Origin: Myrica gale
Taxonomy: Eukaryota > Streptophyta > Magnoliopsida > Fagales > Myricaceae
Direction of reading: 5' to 3'
DNA: 64,000 bases
Assembly: GCA_963930655.1 (NCBI GenBank)
Contig: OZ005619.1
Coordinates: 4,508,501-4,572,500 of the forward strand
In this document: positions 61,046-64,000 of the stretch, one piece after another
Layout: the number at the start of each line of letters is the position of its first letter
Position numbering within the stretch: the first letter of the stretch is position 1
Program-made: the position numbers and the translations under genes
Notes under the pieces: model-generated
The model's database searches: none
What the model was told of the DNA's origin: nothing
What the model saw: only the letters and a program-made list of their open reading frames with translations

Positions 61046-62710
61046 TAGAGCTGCACAACCCCGGTGCAGGTGCCGGTTTTGGCCAAAACCGGCACCTCAA
61101 CCGAGACCGGTTTTGAAATAATTGCCACCTACACCTACACCTACACCGTTAAGGGCAAAAACCGGCCCTTAGCGGTGGCGGTTTCCGGTTATCCTACATT
61201 CATATTGGACCACTTTTTAGCATTTTACACACTCGACACTTCTCTATAGCTTTGTAATGGTGGAATAAGAAAAACAATAAAAACTAAAGAGTCTGAAACA
61301 GAACAACATATACTATCCAAAAAAACATAATTTATCGACATTTAAACTAAATTCCATCCAAGTGTTGTGTATCATGTTAACAAAAACTCACCATGGGAGT
61401 GGTGCCACACGTCTCACTGGTGTAAACTTCTTCCATGTAAAATTGGAAGCCAGTCACCACCTGAAATGCAACACTCACTGACCTAACAATTGCAACTGCA
61501 TGCTTTAGCTCATCTTCAGCACCCTGCAAACATTCACATACATTAGAACAGTTTAGAGAAGAACTTCAGGTAGAGCAGGACTATAAAAAGCAGAAAACAT
61601 AAAAAAAAATATGTGGATTAAAGTCTGAATGGCTCCTCCCACATAGGTTTGTCTCAACACATTGTTTGTAATTATCTCCTCATAGTGAAATTTTGAATTA
61701 CCATCTGTAAGCTACCTGTCCAGAAGTCATACAGATGTTTTGGCTCTCAGGACTCATCTGTGGCTAAATAACACAGATACCCTTGATCTTTGGTGTGGTG
61801 TACATTGTCATATGAAAAATACCCCCAAAGCCCTTTCCCTTCCTTCGTTCCTCTCTCCCTCCTCCCACCACCCCCCAAGAAAAAGCAGAATAAAGAAACA
61901 AAAAGATAATAACTCTGTGGTGGGAATTATGCCTGACAAGCTTCTTTGCAGGAATGATTTATTACAGAACGATAAGAAGTAAAGACCGGAATTACCCTCA
62001 TGGTAGCATTGAGGGAAGCGATTCCTTCTTTGTCTGTGCTTGTATGTGTTTATGTAAATTGTAAAGCATCGAGGGAAGCGATTCCTTCTAAACTCACAGA
62101 AAAATGAGAAAAACGCAAAAATCCCCGTCAGTTAGGTCTAAGATAAACTAAAACAACAATGCTATGTTTGCTCTCATCCAAGACCCTGTCGACCAAACAT
62201 ATAAAAGTACAAGAAAACCCTAGCTTCCAAAACCCAATATCATTTCTCTCCTCACGTTCGCCAGCATGCAACAAGAGGGAAAAAATCAGCGACTCAAGTC
62301 ACTCAATCCAAGTTCTATAGACCCAAATTTCATTTCTTTTCTTACCATTTCGGAGGAATATCCAGCAACCAAATAGAGAACAATTGTTGTGGTCGGCGAA
62401 GGAGGAGCGGCAGCCGACAGGGGTGGTGGTCGGCGAAGGGTTGTGCCGCCTGTGCGCAGAAGAGGGAAAGTAGGGAGAGAGAGAGGCACGACCATTGGTG
62501 GGGGGAACGTAGGGAAAATAGAAATGGACGGGAGTGACAATGTCGAAGAAAAAAATCTCGGTTCCCGGGTACCGGGAAACCGGTGCCGGGTAAACCAGGA
62601 CCCGTGATTACCCCCGGATTTCTGCAAAAATCCCAAACCGGCACCGGCACCGGCAATCTGGTGCCGGTTCCGGTTCCACCGAAAAATTCCAGTGTGGTGT
62701 TGCAGCCCTA
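61046..62710. mobile_element. Pack-type hAT element with captured protease exon
   Basis: The 1665-bp element has ends TAGAGCTGCA (left) and TAGGGCTGCA (right, read inward) and a perfect 8-bp duplication TTTTTTAC (61038-61045 and 62711-62718), the hallmark of hAT elements. Subterminal sequence at both ends is dense in CCGGTT/AACCGG and GGTGCCGG motifs. It encodes no transposase. Inside is a host-gene exon (next entry), a repeated CGAGGGAAGCGATTCCTTC block (about 62010-62090) and a GC-rich stretch (62390-62480). Confidence 0.9.
61392..61523 (-). pseudogene. Captured exon of an aleurain-like cysteine protease
   Basis: The 44-codon minus-strand segment begins GAEDELKHAVAIVRSVSVAF and ends TSETCGTTPM, preceded by a CTGCAG acceptor and followed by a GTGAG donor. 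It matches the part of aleurain/oryzain-gamma-type papain proteases just before the catalytic histidine exon (DVNHAV). The reading frame is open, but neither the catalytic cysteine nor the histidine exon is present, so no active enzyme could be made. It lies inside the hAT element, which points to gene-fragment capture. Confidence 0.8.
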
Positions 62711-62718
62711 TTTTTTAC

Positions 62719-62994
62719 TATAAGTCTGCAACATATAGAGCTGGGCTTATGCCTTCTACTAGTTTCTAAACTCTATTCAGTTAAATGACGCGTTTACCCT
62801 TTTGCCAAAGATAATGATTTGAAAATGTTTTAGCTAAAGTTAACCTTTGGGGGACATATGTGACAATAATTTGCATTTATTTGACTGGCAAGGAAGAGAC
62901 GGTATTAAAGCAGCGAAAGCGCTCTCTTTTTTTCTCTGTGCGCTTTGCTTTGTGACCTTTGCTTTGGAGCTCATTTTGTAGGAACAAGAAGAAA
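62719..62994. other. 5' flank of the DUF1666 gene
   Basis: Short upstream region with a CT-rich tract (62920-62938) just before the gene, probably promoter and 5' leader. The hAT element ends about 280 bp upstream of the start codon. Confidence 0.5.
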
Positions 62995-64000
62995 ATGCCA
63001 TGTTCAAAAGAAGAAGCTCTTGTTAGGCTCTTTTACAATTGCTCAAGCTCCTTCGTGCTTTTCTTACTTTTGGTCCACTACTCCACCATTTTGCTTGCCA
63101 AGATCTTCCATTTTCTTGGCAGCAATCCACTAATTCTAAGGTTTAGACTTGGCGACTTCCATCTGTATTTTCTCCCTATATACATTTTAATCTGTCTTTC
63201 ATGTCGCATTAGTTTGCTTTCTCACTTTTTTACCCTTCATAATTCTGAAATGTGCTGCAGAAACCAGAATGGATATGAATATATCAGCGAGGATGAAGAG
63301 GAAGAAGAACAGGAAGAGAGGTACTTTTATGTTGGGTGCGATGAGAAAGATCATCTGGTGGCCGACATCATTCGTGGCGGTGATGCACTATTGTTTTCGC
63401 CTAACCACCACCATCGGAGAAATCCGACTCTTCCTGAAGAATTCATGAGCCCCGTCGACAGCCTAAATGAAGACCCAGATGAAGATTATGCAGCTGAAGC
63501 GCCATCTGTTCATAATTACCCGTCACGAATTAGTTCGGAATCCGAAGATGAAGTTGAAATTGTGTTTGAGGAGGAGCCCCCTGGAAGAGATGTTAATTCA
63601 CTTCGCAACTCTGTCCCAAATCAAGGCGGGCCCACGATGCGAAAAACCATAGACGTACGCAAGAGTGACTTGATGGACAACGACAAAGACGGTGACGGTA
63701 AGCATCATGTCTAGCATCTGAGTTTGTTACATTAGTCACATGTCGTACTTCCAATACTAACGTTCTTACTGATGTTGCTTGTGCTGATGCAGAGGACTGT
63801 CGTAATGAAGGAAATAATAACAGGAAGGCGGAGACAAATTTCACCAAGGATGAGCAATTCTTGATTTTTGCGCCACCCAAGCAGGAGACAAAGAAGTTTA
63901 TAGTTCAAGAAAATGATGATGAGATCTTTGGTGACTCGTGTACCGTTGGCTCTACATCTAAGAGCTCTTCTGAGTGGAGAAGCTCGATTAATTGCAGAGA
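62995..64000 (+). CDS. DUF1666 family protein, 5' part only
   Basis: The exons are 62995-63140, 63261-63697 and 63793 to beyond the window end, with GT-AG borders (phases 2 and 1). The start at 62995 opens MPCSKEEALVRLFYNCSSSF; an earlier in-frame ATG at 62959 is possible. An N-terminal hydrophobic segment (about residues 18-42) suggests membrane association. A long acidic region follows (EDEEEEEQEERYFYVG and later DEVEIVFEEEPP). The last visible part, FGDSCTVGSTSKSSSEWRSS, is the conserved start of the plant DUF1666 block. The biochemical role of the family is not known to me. Some annotations call it ribosomal protein L34Ae, which I would not rely on. The C-terminal part lies outside the window. 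Confidence 0.82.

Noticed and set aside
62389..62656. Gly/Arg- or Pro-rich frames on both strands as genes
   Set aside because: They fall in the GC-rich and CCGG-rich right part of the hAT element and are low complexity.

Overview
This is a stretch of nuclear chromosome from a flowering plant, most likely a eudicot. It is AT-rich, its genes have many GT-AG introns, its proteins are plant-specific (a three-C2 synaptotagmin-like protein, a three-CRM organelle splicing factor, a NAC factor, an ESP1-type CstF64-like protein and a DUF1666 protein), and it carries typical plant Copia, Gypsy, CACTA, hAT, TRIM and MITE elements. I cannot name the species.

There are five host genes. (1) 958-12037 (+): a SYTF/NTMC2T3-like SMP-C2 protein, 14 exons, 823 aa, intact, with a MITE in intron 1 and a small TRIM retroelement in intron 3. 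(2) 24733-30301 (+): an EMB1865/CFM3-like CRM protein, about 892 aa, with an apparent +1 frameshift in exon 2 and an expanded linker repeat. (3) 32522-37344 (-): an ESP1-like protein with CstF64 hinge and C-terminal domains, 399 aa, intact. (4) 44516-46388 (-): a NAC transcription factor of the NAC058 type, 317 aa, intact. (5) 62995-64000 (+): the 5' part of a DUF1666 gene that runs off the window. From memory, genes 1, 2 and 4 match neighbours in Arabidopsis At3g18370-At3g18400, and genes 3 and 5 match neighbours At1g73840-At1g73850, so the window looks like an unfractionated ancestral block.

The rest is mostly nested transposons. At 12553-22435 a decayed Copia element with short LTRs was hit by two later LTR elements that are now solo LTRs, each with a perfect 5-bp target duplication (14457-15707, GATTT; 18611-22197, TTCCT). 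The first of these belongs to the same family as the LTR plus truncated gag at 39488-41440. That copy abuts an En/Spm-like relic (about 41430-44060) whose coding pieces are flanked by a dense array of GGTTAGAACC/GGTTCGAACC motifs.

At 49335-59919 a Gypsy-type solo LTR (target duplication GTACC) of only about 0.8 kb has been inflated to 10.6 kb by CACTA elements of one family. Their ends are arrays of palindromic AGCGGCGGTC/GACCGCCGCT units, and at least one appears to carry captured exons. At 61046-62710 an hAT-type element with a perfect 8-bp target duplication carries an exon of an aleurain-like cysteine protease, making it a Pack-type hAT. The window shows the genes interrupted by successive layers of transposition. 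I see no operon-like co-operation between the genes, and no rRNA or tRNA gene or CRISPR array.
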